Of a stretch of DNA of 35,788 bases, positions 23,604 to 32,249 are shown one piece after another; positions within the stretch are counted from its first letter, which is position 1; each line of letters opens with the position of its first letter. Under the pieces are notes generated by a model that had not been told where the DNA came from, did not search any database, and saw nothing but the letters and a program-made list of their open reading frames with translations. The position numbers were made by a program, and so were the translations under genes. The stretch comes from Candidatus Gastranaerophilales bacterium (GTDB lineage: Bacteria; Cyanobacteriota; Vampirovibrionia; Gastranaerophilales; Gastranaerophilaceae): assembly GCA_944323045.1 (NCBI GenBank), contig CALUQX010000021.1:1-35788 (forward strand), given 5' to 3'.

Positions 23604-24875
23604 TTATATAGGGAGTTTTACACAGAATTCTGTACGTACATTTTCTTCGCTTGTAACCATTATATCTCCGCCATGTGCCTGCACAATTTGTTGTGACAAA
23701 TACAGACCTAATCCTGTTCCAATTTTGCGGAATTTCTTTGCGGCAGAATAATATTTGTTAAATATAAGTTTTAATTCTTCCTGCGGAATACCCTGACCGT
23801 AGTCAACAACGGATATTGTAATAAAACCGGGTAATTCACCTGTCAGAATATCAATATTTTCAGAAGTGTTGCTGTGCGAAATTGCATTTGATATAAGATT
23901 TTTAATGACACGTTCAAGCTGCATTGCATCCGCATAAACTTTGATATCCCGCTTTGGAGTAAAATTGATTTTTAATCCGGCATTTTCTGCAATAGGCAGC
24001 ATTTCACCTATAACAGAGGTCAAAAATCCATTCAGCATGATATTTTCTTTGTATAATTGTATGCCTTTTTCTTTCATCTTATAAGTTTCCAGAAGAATCT
24101 GCACCAGATCAACGAGTTCTTTGTTGGAATTTTTCATATTTAAAAGAGCAAGTTTCTGTTTGTCATTAATTTCGCCGAATTTTTCATCCAGAAAGAAATT
24201 CAGCATATTACTTTCTGCAACAATCGGAACTTTCAAATCGTGAGTGAGTGTTGCAACGAAATCTTCTTTCAACTTTTCCAGTTCGCGTTCATTTGTAACA
24301 TCCGTAATCAAAAGTACATAGCGTTTTTTATTGTCATCGAGAGAAAGTTTTATAGAACAGATAGAAAAATTATTTGCAGGGGAATGCTTGATAAAAATAT
24401 CAAGATTGTTAAGGCGTTCAATACTTACATTTTCCGTTATCTGAATGTAATCAAATATATTTTTCCCTATTAAATCAGCCCCTTTTTCTCCGAACCATGT
24501 TGAAATCTTAGGAGTTGCACGCAGGATAACACCTTTTTCATTAACGATTAAAATACCGTCAGAAAGCGAATTAATAACGCTTTCCAGCAATTTATTCTGC
24601 CGCATCAATTCAGCCTGATACTCAATAATCATTTTTTCGCGGTCATTGAGCGTGTCAACCATACGGTTAATACTGTCTGTTACGTTCTGGTATGTTGGAT
24701 GGCTTATCTCTTCTATCTTTGTTGACAAATTACCGTAGCGTACAGAGTTGACAGTATTGGTTACTATACCGAGATAATCGTTAATCTTTGACCAGCGGCG
24801 GTTTGTCTGTCTTGTGATAATAAACAAAAGCACCAGTGCTGTAAGTATTGCTATATTTAAAAGATACCATGCCAT
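23604..24875 (-). CDS. PAS-domain sensor histidine kinase, orphan
   Basis: A 423-residue kinase with one N-terminal transmembrane helix (residues about 3-20), a helical linker to about 90, a PAS domain (about 95-200, SLSDGILIVNEKG), the dimerisation/phosphoacceptor helix with the H box FVATLTHDLKVP (His near 220) and an HATPase_c domain (N box LISNAISHS near 335, G1 VVDYGQGIP near 360, G2 GTGLGLYLSQQIV near 390). It lacks a large extracytoplasmic sensor loop, so it probably senses an internal or membrane signal. No response regulator is adjacent. The gene diverges from the TPR-lysC pair through overlapping promoters. Confidence 0.9.
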   Translation of the reverse strand: MAWYLLNIAILTALVLLFIITRQTNRRWSKINDYLGIVTNTVNSVRYGNLSTKIEEISHPTYQNVTDSINRMVDTLNDREKMIIEYQAELMRQNKLLESVINSLSDGILIVNEKGVILRATPKISTWFGEKGADLIGKNIFDYIQITENVSIERLNNLDIFIKHSPANNFSICSIKLSLDDNKKRYVLLITDVTNERELEKLKEDFVATLTHDLKVPIVAESNMLNFFLDEKFGEINDKQKLALLNMKNSNKELVDLVQILLETYKMKEKGIQLYKENIMLNGFLTSVIGEMLPIAENAGLKINFTPKRDIKVYADAMQLERVIKNLISNAISHSNTSENIDILTGELPGFITISVVDYGQGIPQEELKLIFNKYYSAAKKFRKIGTGLGLYLSQQIVQAHGGDIMVTSEENVRTEFCVKLPI

Positions 24876-24916
24876 AATTAAACTATCTTAACCTTTTTTA
24901 ATTTCCTTCTGATTTA

Positions 24917-24937
24917 TGCTATACTTTGATTATAGCA
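24917..24937. promoter_or_regulatory. two face-to-face extended -10 promoters
   Basis: TGCTATACT on the + strand (24917-24925) faces TGCTATAAT on the minus strand (24929-24937), with three bases between. Together they form the inverted repeat TGCTATA-N7-TATAGCA. The + promoter serves the TPR-lysC genes and the minus one the histidine kinase. Each transcript would start inside or just beside the other -10 box, so the two should exclude each other. Confidence 0.65.
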
Positions 24938-24956
24938 AAGATTGGAAGTTTTGTAT

Positions 24957-26441
24957 ATGGGTGAATGGTTAAAAAAAATTATTCAAAAAATCAGAAGTTT
25001 AAATCACTCAATAAATAATTATCAGAAGGATACCGTAATACAGTCTCTGCCTTCTGTTGCATATGTAAACCGAGCTAAAAAGCTATATGAACAGGGCAAA
25101 TATCTGGAAGCCAAACTAATTCTTGATGAGGCAATGGAGCTGCCAGTCAAAGATGCACGAGTTTTGAAATATCAGGGAATGATAGCTGAAAAATTAGGCA
25201 AACTTGAACAGGCTGTGGAGTTTTTACAGGATTCGGCGGATCTTGACCCTGATGACAAAACAATCTGGCAAAAACTGGGATTTGCATTAATTAATATTAA
25301 CAAATTTGTTGAGGCTGAAAAATCTTTTGAAAACGCTGATAAAATTTCGCACAGCAATACAGACACTTATGTCGGCTGGGGAATGGCACTGATGAAGCAG
25401 CAGCGTTATGAAGAAGCCCGTGTAAAATTCATTGAGGCTGCCAAAATCAACCGGTATAATTTTTCGGCAATATTTCTTGCGGCAGTAATGGATATCCGGC
25501 TTAATGATTTGGATAAAGCCGAAACAAGGCTTGCATTTCTTGCTAATGTCAGCCCGAGTGAATCCAATACCTATGAATATGCGCATCTCAAATTCATAAA
25601 AAAAGACTACGAAAATGCACTTTTTTATGCTAAAAAATCGCTTGAGTACAATTCAAGCATGCTGCCTGCATATATTCTTATTGCTAATATTTATACTCTA
25701 AACTGGGATGTTGAAAATACTTTAAAATATTTTAATACTGCAGAAGAAAAAGATTTAATTTCTGCGCCGTTATATCTTGAATGGGCTATCGCACTTTTTA
25801 AATTTAACCGTTTTGAGGAAGCTAAAACAAAACTTTTAAAGGCACAGGAATTGAAACCTGAGGATAAAGAGATTCAGTCCAATCTTGCACTAAACTATTT
25901 TATGACAGGAAATATGGAAGAAGCAGAAAGACTTGCCGCACAATATCCTGATGTGTTTGAGTCAAAGCTTACAAATGCTTTGATAGCCTATCACAACAAT
26001 GACATAGACAAAGCGCTGCCTGAATTGCGAAAGCTTTCAGAAGAAAAACATGACATTGCCTTAACAGACTATTTTATTGCTAAATGTTATGAGCAAAAAA
26101 ATAATGATGCAAAAGTAAAAGATTACTACAATTCTGCGATAGATAAATGTCCGATATTTTTTGATGCATACAAAGAGTTTGCAAAATATCTGTTCTCAAA
26201 AGACGATTATGCAGATGCGGGCAGAAAACTGCGCAAAGCTTTGAAACTGGATGAAAATAATGTAGAAATATTAAATTTATTATTTTATTCCTGTTACAAA
26301 CTTGTAAAAGATAATGTTTGTGAATATAATGTAAAAGAAGCGGTAGGATTTGCCGAAAAAGCGGAAAATCTCGGACACTTTGAATACCCCGAAGAAAAAT
26401 CGGAACTAACGGAACTTTTAAAAAATATACAGGAAAAATAA
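24957..26441 (+). CDS. tetratricopeptide repeat protein
   Basis: A 494-residue cytosolic protein made of about a dozen TPR-like helix pairs from residue 35 to the end (for example AKKLYEQGKYLEAKLILDEA, GWGMALMKQQRYEEARVKF, LNYFMTGNMEEAERLA). TPR superhelices bind protein partners; no catalytic domain is fused. The ATG at 24957 has GGAAG eight bases upstream; a TTG five codons earlier precedes that site and is less likely. It ends three bases before the aspartokinase start, so the two are co-transcribed and probably translationally coupled. A functional link with lysine/threonine synthesis is not evident. Confidence 0.85.
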   Translation: MGEWLKKIIQKIRSLNHSINNYQKDTVIQSLPSVAYVNRAKKLYEQGKYLEAKLILDEAMELPVKDARVLKYQGMIAEKLGKLEQAVEFLQDSADLDPDDKTIWQKLGFALININKFVEAEKSFENADKISHSNTDTYVGWGMALMKQQRYEEARVKFIEAAKINRYNFSAIFLAAVMDIRLNDLDKAETRLAFLANVSPSESNTYEYAHLKFIKKDYENALFYAKKSLEYNSSMLPAYILIANIYTLNWDVENTLKYFNTAEEKDLISAPLYLEWAIALFKFNRFEEAKTKLLKAQELKPEDKEIQSNLALNYFMTGNMEEAERLAAQYPDVFESKLTNALIAYHNNDIDKALPELRKLSEEKHDIALTDYFIAKCYEQKNNDAKVKDYYNSAIDKCPIFFDAYKEFAKYLFSKDDYADAGRKLRKALKLDENNVEILNLLFYSCYKLVKDNVCEYNVKEAVGFAEKAENLGHFEYPEEKSELTELLKNIQEK

Positions 26442-26444
26442 AAA

Positions 26445-27710
26445 TTGAGAAAAATAATTGTTCAAAAGTTCGGCGGAACATCTGTAGCAGATACAGAAAA
26501 AATAAAGAATGTAGCAAAAACAGTCATTCGAGAAAAGGAAAACGGGAATGATGTTGTAGTCGTTGTTTCAGCTATGGGACATACAACAGATTATCTCGTA
26601 AAAATGGCGCATGACTTGAATCCGAATCCTTCAAGCCGCGAAATGGATATGCTTTTGTCTACCGGCGAAGGTGTTTCTATTGCCCTGCTTGCCATAGCTT
26701 TACAGGCTGCCGGATACAAAGCGGTCAGCTTTAACGCCATGCAGATAGGTATAATGACAGAAAATGTTCATTCTAAAGCAAGAATTATTGATATAAAAAC
26801 GGAAAAGTTAAGAAAAAATCTTAATGAAGGTAAAATTATTGTAGTAGCCGGATTTCAAGGGGTAACAGAAGACGGTGAGATTACAACACTTGGCAGAGGC
26901 GGTTCTGATACGTCTGCTGTTGCGCTTGCAGCAGCTTTGAATGCTGAACGCTGTGATATTTATACCGATGTAGAAGGTGTATACACAACTGACCCGCGTG
27001 TTGTTCCAAATGCATCAAGACTTGAACAAATTTCTTATGAAGAAATGCTTGAACTTGCACATGCCGGCGCTAATGTCCTTCATCCGCGAAGTGTTGAAAC
27101 TGCTAAACAGTTTAATGTTCCTCTGCGCGTCAGAAGCAGTTTTAAATTAGATAATTCAGGTACTTTAATACTAGGAGTTGACAATATGGAAATTTATAAA
27201 CCGGTCGCCGGCGTTGCCGCTGACCTCTCCCAGGCAAGAATTGTAGTTTGCGATGTCCCTGATAAACCGGGGTCTGCTGCATTAATATTCAGCAAACTGG
27301 CTAATGAGAATATCTCTGTAGATATGATTATTCAATCTTACGCAAGAAAAGTTTCTAACACCAATGACATAGCTTTTACTATCGACAAGTCAGACCTTAC
27401 CAAAACACTGGCAACACTTGAAAGTCTTAAATCAGAACTTAATTGCGGTGAAATTAAAGTTGATGACAATATTGCAAAAGTTTCAATTGTCGGCGCCGGC
27501 ATGATTGACAGACCGGGTATCGCATCAACCATGTTTGAAACACTTGCAGAAAACAACATTAACATCCGCATGATTTCCACCAGTGAAATTAAAATAAGCT
27601 GTCTTGTAGACAAAGACAAAGCTCAACAGGCTGTAAAAGCACTGCATAAAGTTTTTGAATTGGAAAGTGAGGAAGTCGCCGTTGTAAAAGGCGATCTGCC
27701 TGATGTATAA
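26445..27710 (+). CDS. lysC: aspartate kinase
   Basis: A 421-residue monofunctional aspartokinase that phosphorylates L-aspartate, the first step to lysine, threonine and methionine. The kinase domain has the N-terminal VQKFGGTSVAD motif, STGEGVSIALLA, TTLGRGGSDTSAVALAA, DIYTDVEGVYTTDPR and HAGANVLHPRSVE. Two ACT domains follow (about 265-420), the sites of feedback inhibition. The start is a TTG at 26445 immediately before RKIIVQKFGG; AGGA at 26431-26434, inside the end of the TPR gene, is its ribosome binding site. No ATG would keep the conserved N-terminus. Confidence 0.95.
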   Translation: MRKIIVQKFGGTSVADTEKIKNVAKTVIREKENGNDVVVVVSAMGHTTDYLVKMAHDLNPNPSSREMDMLLSTGEGVSIALLAIALQAAGYKAVSFNAMQIGIMTENVHSKARIIDIKTEKLRKNLNEGKIIVVAGFQGVTEDGEITTLGRGGSDTSAVALAAALNAERCDIYTDVEGVYTTDPRVVPNASRLEQISYEEMLELAHAGANVLHPRSVETAKQFNVPLRVRSSFKLDNSGTLILGVDNMEIYKPVAGVAADLSQARIVVCDVPDKPGSAALIFSKLANENISVDMIIQSYARKVSNTNDIAFTIDKSDLTKTLATLESLKSELNCGEIKVDDNIAKVSIVGAGMIDRPGIASTMFETLAENNINIRMISTSEIKISCLVDKDKAQQAVKALHKVFELESEEVAVVKGDLPDV

Positions 27711-27736
27711 ACATCAAACAGATGACAAAATGTATT

Positions 27737-27775
27737 AAAGACACAGCGGGTCTTATGCCTTCTGTGTCTTTTGTT
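27737..27775 (+). terminator. intrinsic terminator of lysC, overlapping the emrB-like 3' end
   Basis: AAAGACACAG (27737-27746) and CTGTGTCTTT (27762-27771) form a 10-bp stem with a 15-base loop and T-rich tail. The right half lies inside the final codons of the convergent transporter gene (stop at 27753-27755). Confidence 0.75.
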
Positions 27776-29297
27776 CTGTTCTGAATAAAAATGCAAGCGG
27801 AATAAGCAAAAATGCGATAAGGGCAAACATTTCAAACACATCCACATAAGCCATTAAGCGTGACTGGGTAAGCAAAGACTTATACATATAAGAATTTGTT
27901 TTTATTGTTGCAAATGAACTTGATGCATTTGCCATAAAAGTATGTAATAATGACGCAAATTTTTGCTGGAATACTAAATTGAAATTAGACAGGTTTTCAA
28001 CTAAATAAACCTGATGAATCTGGCTGTGTCTTGCAACAAGTGTTGAGGCAACTGATGCAATAACCGCTGTCATTGTACTTTTACACAGGTTATGCAAGCT
28101 TGCGCCGTTTGTAAGTTCTGATTTCGGTAATGTACCAAGAACCAGCGCCGATACAGGTATAAATACAAGAATAACACCTACTCCCATAAGTACCTGCGGT
28201 ATTGCAATATAAATAAACGAAACAGATAGATTCAGATTTATAAAGAATAAAATGGAAATTCCCAAAAAGAAAAATCCTATTGCTATCAGAATCCTGTTGT
28301 CAAAGATTTTCATCAAAGGGTTAATTGCAATCATCATCAAAACACACGATATTATACGCGGCGCCAGTGCATAACCGCTTAAAATTGCCGTATATCCCAT
28401 CAAGTTCTGCAAGAACTGTGGTATAAGCACAATGCTTGAAAATACAAGCATGTTAACTGATGCACTTAGAATAGTTCCTATTAGAAAATTTCTGTCTTTG
28501 AATAATCTCAAATTAATCAACGGTGCGCTGCTTTCCAGTTCTCTGATGACAAAAAATACAAGCGCACAAACAGAAAATCCAGCAAGCCATGAAATCCACG
28601 CACAGTCAAACCAATTGTACTGTTGACCTTTGTCCAGAACAACCTGCATTGACAAAAGCCATAACACAAGAGTAATCATTCCGAGAAAATCGGTCTTTTT
28701 AACCTCTTTTCTTGTTTCAAGTTCTTCAATATTTGCATGAACCATTGATATTGACAGAATTCCGACCGGAATGTTTACAAGGTAAATCCACTGCCAGTCT
28801 GCATTATCAACAATAAACCCGCCGAATGTAGGTCCCAGAATTGCAAAAACCATAACAGCAATTCCATACAAACTCATCGCAATACCACGTTTGTCTGGAG
28901 GAAAAGCCGCAAGCAGGATTGACTGGGAAACAGGAGTCATTGGACCACCGCCTATACCTTGAATAAGTCTTCCTAGAACCATTAAATTAAGATTAGGCGC
29001 AAGGGCACAAATCAATGAACCCAGAGTAAAAATACCGATAAAAATTTTTAAAAACCGTTTTCTACCGAGTAGATTTTCAAGCCACCCAGACATCAAAATT
29101 AAACAGGAATTAGCAATCATATAAGATGTAATAATCCAGTTTGCCTCATCAATAGTGGAGCCGAAATACCCCGAAATATGCGGTATTGCAACGTTAGTTG
29201 CTGAAGTCGCAAGGCAGGCAAAAGATGTGGGTAAAAGTATTGAAAATGCAACCAGCCACAAAGGTGCAGGATGATGTATATAGGCAGTTTTAGTCAT
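27753..29297 (-). CDS. emrB: MFS multidrug efflux transporter, DHA2/EmrB type
   Basis: A 514-residue inner membrane proton-drug antiporter with about 14 hydrophobic helices. Motif D (ATSATNVAIPHISG) is in the first helix, motif A (GWLENLLGRKRF) follows helix 2, and motif C (IAVMVFAILGPTFGGFIVD) is in helix 5. The 14-helix layout and neighbouring EmrA-like gene place it in the EmrB/QacA subfamily. Its ATG shares one base with the stop codon of the adaptor gene (TAATG), which implies coupled translation. With the adaptor and the divergent TolC-like protein it makes a complete envelope-spanning pump. The substrate cannot be read from the sequence. Confidence 0.93.
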   Translation of the reverse strand: MTKTAYIHHPAPLWLVAFSILLPTSFACLATSATNVAIPHISGYFGSTIDEANWIITSYMIANSCLILMSGWLENLLGRKRFLKIFIGIFTLGSLICALAPNLNLMVLGRLIQGIGGGPMTPVSQSILLAAFPPDKRGIAMSLYGIAVMVFAILGPTFGGFIVDNADWQWIYLVNIPVGILSISMVHANIEELETRKEVKKTDFLGMITLVLWLLSMQVVLDKGQQYNWFDCAWISWLAGFSVCALVFFVIRELESSAPLINLRLFKDRNFLIGTILSASVNMLVFSSIVLIPQFLQNLMGYTAILSGYALAPRIISCVLMMIAINPLMKIFDNRILIAIGFFFLGISILFFINLNLSVSFIYIAIPQVLMGVGVILVFIPVSALVLGTLPKSELTNGASLHNLCKSTMTAVIASVASTLVARHSQIHQVYLVENLSNFNLVFQQKFASLLHTFMANASSSFATIKTNSYMYKSLLTQSRLMAYVDVFEMFALIAFLLIPLAFLFRTEQKTQKA

Positions 29298-30280
29298 TAT
29301 TTAACTTTTACCTCCGGCACAACTGACATTCCAGGTACTATATTGTATTGTGAAATATCTTCGGTAAACACAATTTTCACAGGCACTCTCTGTACAATTT
29401 TTACATAACTGCCTACTGCATTTTCAGGCGGGAAAAGACTTGCTCTGGCGCCTGTTGAACGCTGAATGCTGTCAACTTTTCCTTCAAATTTTTTGCCGCC
29501 ATAGGTGTCTATTTTAATCTTAACAGGCTGTCCGGGTTTCATATTGGCAAGCTGTGTTTCCTTAAAATTTGCAACTATCCACATTTTTTCAGGAACTATT
29601 GCAAACATTGGCTGTGCAACCTGAACATAATTTCCCTGTTCTACAGAACGATTGGTAATTTTGCCGTCTGCGGCTGCATAAATTTTTGTGTAAGAAAGGT
29701 TTAATTCATCCTGTTCAACCTCTGCTTTAAGTTTCTTTATTGATGCTGTAATTTCATTATATTTTGCCTGAGCAGAATTGTTGTTTGACTGTGCGGCTGT
29801 CAGTTTGTTAAGGCTTGATTCGTAATCCTGTTTTGAAGATATACCTTTGTCACGCATTTTTGAATATCTTTCATAATCGTTTTTGGCAAATTCAAGGTCA
29901 GATAAACTTTTTGTTACCTGATTTTCTGCACTTACTAAAGATGCCTCTGCTTCTTCAAGTTTTGCTCTTGTTTCATCCAGTTTCGCCCTGTAATCATTCG
30001 GGTCTATTTCTAAAAGAAGATCACCCTTTTTAACATCCTGATTATCTTCGATATTTAATTTTAGTACAGGTCCGGATACCCGAGGGGCAACTGTTATAAC
30101 GTGTCCTTCTATAAAGGCATCATCTGTAGACTTGTAATAAATAGAATGAACTCCATAGAAAATTCCGCAAATCAAAAATATCAATCCTGTGATACATGGA
30201 ACAATTACTCTCTTTTTCTGGTATTCATGACGGGTATCTTCTACTGCATTGGTCATACTTTCAGTTTTTTTATCTTCCAC
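29297..30280 (-). CDS. emrA: HlyD/EmrA-type membrane fusion protein
   Basis: A 327-residue periplasmic adaptor. A single transmembrane helix (residues about 27-47) anchors it in the inner membrane. A biotinyl-lipoyl-like half (VITVAPRVSGPVLKL, GDLLLEIDPNDYRAKL near 60-95) and its return half (KIYAAADGKITNRSVEQGNY near 205) flank a coiled-coil hairpin (about 95-195), and a beta-barrel domain follows (MKPGQPVKIKIDTYGGKKF). The start is a GTG at 30280 with GGAG about ten bases upstream, overlapping the end of marR. It bridges the EmrB-like transporter to the TolC-like channel. Confidence 0.92.
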   Translation of the reverse strand: MEDKKTESMTNAVEDTRHEYQKKRVIVPCITGLIFLICGIFYGVHSIYYKSTDDAFIEGHVITVAPRVSGPVLKLNIEDNQDVKKGDLLLEIDPNDYRAKLDETRAKLEEAEASLVSAENQVTKSLSDLEFAKNDYERYSKMRDKGISSKQDYESSLNKLTAAQSNNNSAQAKYNEITASIKKLKAEVEQDELNLSYTKIYAAADGKITNRSVEQGNYVQVAQPMFAIVPEKMWIVANFKETQLANMKPGQPVKIKIDTYGGKKFEGKVDSIQRSTGARASLFPPENAVGSYVKIVQRVPVKIVFTEDISQYNIVPGMSVVPEVKVK

Positions 30281-30296
30281 TTTGATTTTCTCCTTT

Positions 30297-30755
30297 TTAT
30301 ATTTGTAATTTAACTTTATCTCTTATATTCACATTCATTTTTTCAAGGGTATTAAATGTAACAGTAAGTTCCTCTTCGGTAATATCTTTTGTTATTGCAT
30401 TTCGCAAGTCAATATCTGTTTGGAAAATACTTTCTTTAATCTTTCTGCCTTTTTCAGTAACTACAAGTTTGTATATTTTCCGTCCATGGGATTCGGGAAT
30501 CTTTTCAACAAGTCCGTTTTTATGCATAATATCAATAATTCTTGAAATATTTGCCCTGTCTTTAAACATAATTTCTGCCAGTTGCCTCTGGTACATTATT
30601 TCATCATTTTCAAGCAATAAAGATAATATTACATACTGGTCAGGTGTTATTCCAAAATTTTTTTCGCTGAATGTCTGGGTTGAAAAACCTCTAATCAGGG
30701 TACCTGTAATATAGATTAAAGAACCTATCCTGTTTTTTAAATATTCTCTGTACAT
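30297..30755 (-). CDS. MarR-family transcriptional regulator
   Basis: A 152-residue winged-helix repressor. The recognition region is YQRQLAEIMFKDRANISRII near residues 75-95, followed by the wing with NGLVEKIPESHGRKIYKLVV. The N-terminal helices provide dimerisation. AAGG lies five bases before the ATG. It is the first gene of marR-emrA-emrB (gap of 16 bases to emrA) and diverges from the tolC-like gene. The strong palindrome at 30780-30807 covers both divergent promoters and is its likely operator, so it should control both arms of the pump and itself, with ligand binding relieving repression. Confidence 0.92.
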   Translation of the reverse strand: MYREYLKNRIGSLIYITGTLIRGFSTQTFSEKNFGITPDQYVILSLLLENDEIMYQRQLAEIMFKDRANISRIIDIMHKNGLVEKIPESHGRKIYKLVVTEKGRKIKESIFQTDIDLRNAITKDITEEELTVTFNTLEKMNVNIRDKVKLQI

Positions 30756-30779
30756 TTTTACCTTGTTTACATTATAATA

Positions 30780-30807
30780 TTCTTGTGCTGTAATTATAGC
30801 ACAAGAA
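30780..30807. promoter_or_regulatory. 28-bp palindromic operator over divergent efflux promoters
   Basis: TTCTTGTGCT (30780-30789) and AGCACAAGAA (30798-30807) are perfect 10-base inverted repeats with spacer GTAATTAT. On the minus strand TGCTATAAT (30793-30801) is a perfect extended -10 for marR. On the + strand TTTACA (30766-30771), 17 bases and TGTAAT (30789-30794) form a promoter for the tolC-like gene. Both -10 boxes lie within the palindrome, as expected for a MarR repressor site. Confidence 0.85.
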
Positions 30808-30827
30808 AAATTTTGAGGAAATAATGT

Positions 30828-32204
30828 ATGAAAAAATTTTTAATACTTACCCTGCTAGCCGCTGTAACCTTGTCAGCGCCGGCTTTTGCGAGAACATCTG
30901 TGCCGCAGAAAACTGAACATATTGAGTATATGAATCTGGCATGGTGGGAAAAATATAATGATGAATATCTGACAGACAATCTTTTAAAACTTTATGAAAA
31001 AAATTATGACCTTAAAAATGCTGCATTAAAGGTTAAAGAAAATGAGCAGATTGTAAAAATTCAATTTGCGAATGAATTACCACAAATTGGTCTTTCCGGA
31101 CAATTATACAGGGATATGCGCTCATCTATGCAGCAGTTTGGCAGCATGCAAATCCCGAGTTACGCACAATATAACTATTATCTTCCGATTACGGCAAGTT
31201 ATGAAGTTGATATATGGGGTACAAACAGACTCCGAACAAAAAGTATGAAACAGCGTCTTGAAATTGTGAAACAGGCAGAACGCGCAACATATATTGCACT
31301 AACTTCTGATTTTGCCGCTGATTACTATAATCTTATCAGAGCAGATGAGTTTTTAAAAATACAAAACGAACTTGTAAAAACTCAGGAAGAAATTGTTTCA
31401 AAAGTAAAAGACAAATATGATATTGGACTCTGTACAATAAATGATTTACTAGCGGAACAGAGAATACTGACCACCCTGAAAGAAGAGAGAAACAGGCACA
31501 TTAAAACACGTGACACATTAATCGATACAATGCAAGTTTATCTTGCAGATTCTGGAGCCAATATAGAACGAAACAGTTATGACAACATTACGCTATTGAG
31601 CGGTATTCCGTTAGAATACAGCACCTCAATAGTTGAGAACAGACCGGATTATTTACAGGAAGAGGCTAATATAAAACGTATAGGGTTTGATGTAAAAGTC
31701 GCAAGGCGTGAATTTCTTCCTAAATTTATAATTTTTGGTCAAATCGGTTTGAATGCATATCATTTAGATACCCTGTTTAATTCCGCATCACAGATGTTCA
31801 GTGCCGGAGTTCTGCCGTCAATTGACTTGTTTGCAGGTGGAAGAAAAATCGCTATGTTAAAGTTGAAAAAATTCCAGTATGAAGAGGCTTTAAACAGCTA
31901 TCAAAAAACAATTTTAACAGGTATAAAAGATATGAATTCAGGACTTGTGGAATATAAAGAGGCAAGAGAAAATTACAAAGAAAGTGCAGACCGCCTAAAT
32001 ATGCAAAAACAAACGTATTCGCTGGCGCAGGACAAGCAGGGAATAGGGTCAGCAAGTGATTTAGATGTATTATATGCAAAAGAAGCCTATTTAATGGTAA
32101 AAAAAGATGAAGTTTCTAATAAAATTAATACCCTTATTTCGACAATCGGACTTTATCGGGCTGCCGGCGGTGTGGATTTGTATAAGATTAACGAAAATAT
32201 TTAA
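30828..32204 (+). CDS. TolC/NodT-type outer membrane efflux protein
   Basis: A 458-residue outer membrane channel protein. The signal peptide (residues 1-21) ends in APAFA. The mature protein shows two similar halves with long helices and the family features AWWEKYNDEYL, PITASYEVDIWGTNRLR (near 130) and VENRPDYLQEEANIKRI (near 267), then LPKFIIFGQIG. There is no lipobox cysteine, unlike many NodT-type members. GAGGAA lies seven bases before the ATG. It is transcribed divergently from marR-emrA-emrB under the shared operator and completes the tripartite pump. Confidence 0.92.
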   Translation: MKKFLILTLLAAVTLSAPAFARTSVPQKTEHIEYMNLAWWEKYNDEYLTDNLLKLYEKNYDLKNAALKVKENEQIVKIQFANELPQIGLSGQLYRDMRSSMQQFGSMQIPSYAQYNYYLPITASYEVDIWGTNRLRTKSMKQRLEIVKQAERATYIALTSDFAADYYNLIRADEFLKIQNELVKTQEEIVSKVKDKYDIGLCTINDLLAEQRILTTLKEERNRHIKTRDTLIDTMQVYLADSGANIERNSYDNITLLSGIPLEYSTSIVENRPDYLQEEANIKRIGFDVKVARREFLPKFIIFGQIGLNAYHLDTLFNSASQMFSAGVLPSIDLFAGGRKIAMLKLKKFQYEEALNSYQKTILTGIKDMNSGLVEYKEARENYKESADRLNMQKQTYSLAQDKQGIGSASDLDVLYAKEAYLMVKKDEVSNKINTLISTIGLYRAAGGVDLYKINENI

Positions 32205-32249
32205 ACTTTTCATGCCGCGGTACTTTTTTTAGTACAGGTTTAGCACTTT

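Noticed and set aside
32220..32235. GTACT-T6-AGTAC hairpin after the tolC-like gene as a terminator
   Set aside because: The stem is only 5 bp and the T residues are in the loop rather than after the stem.
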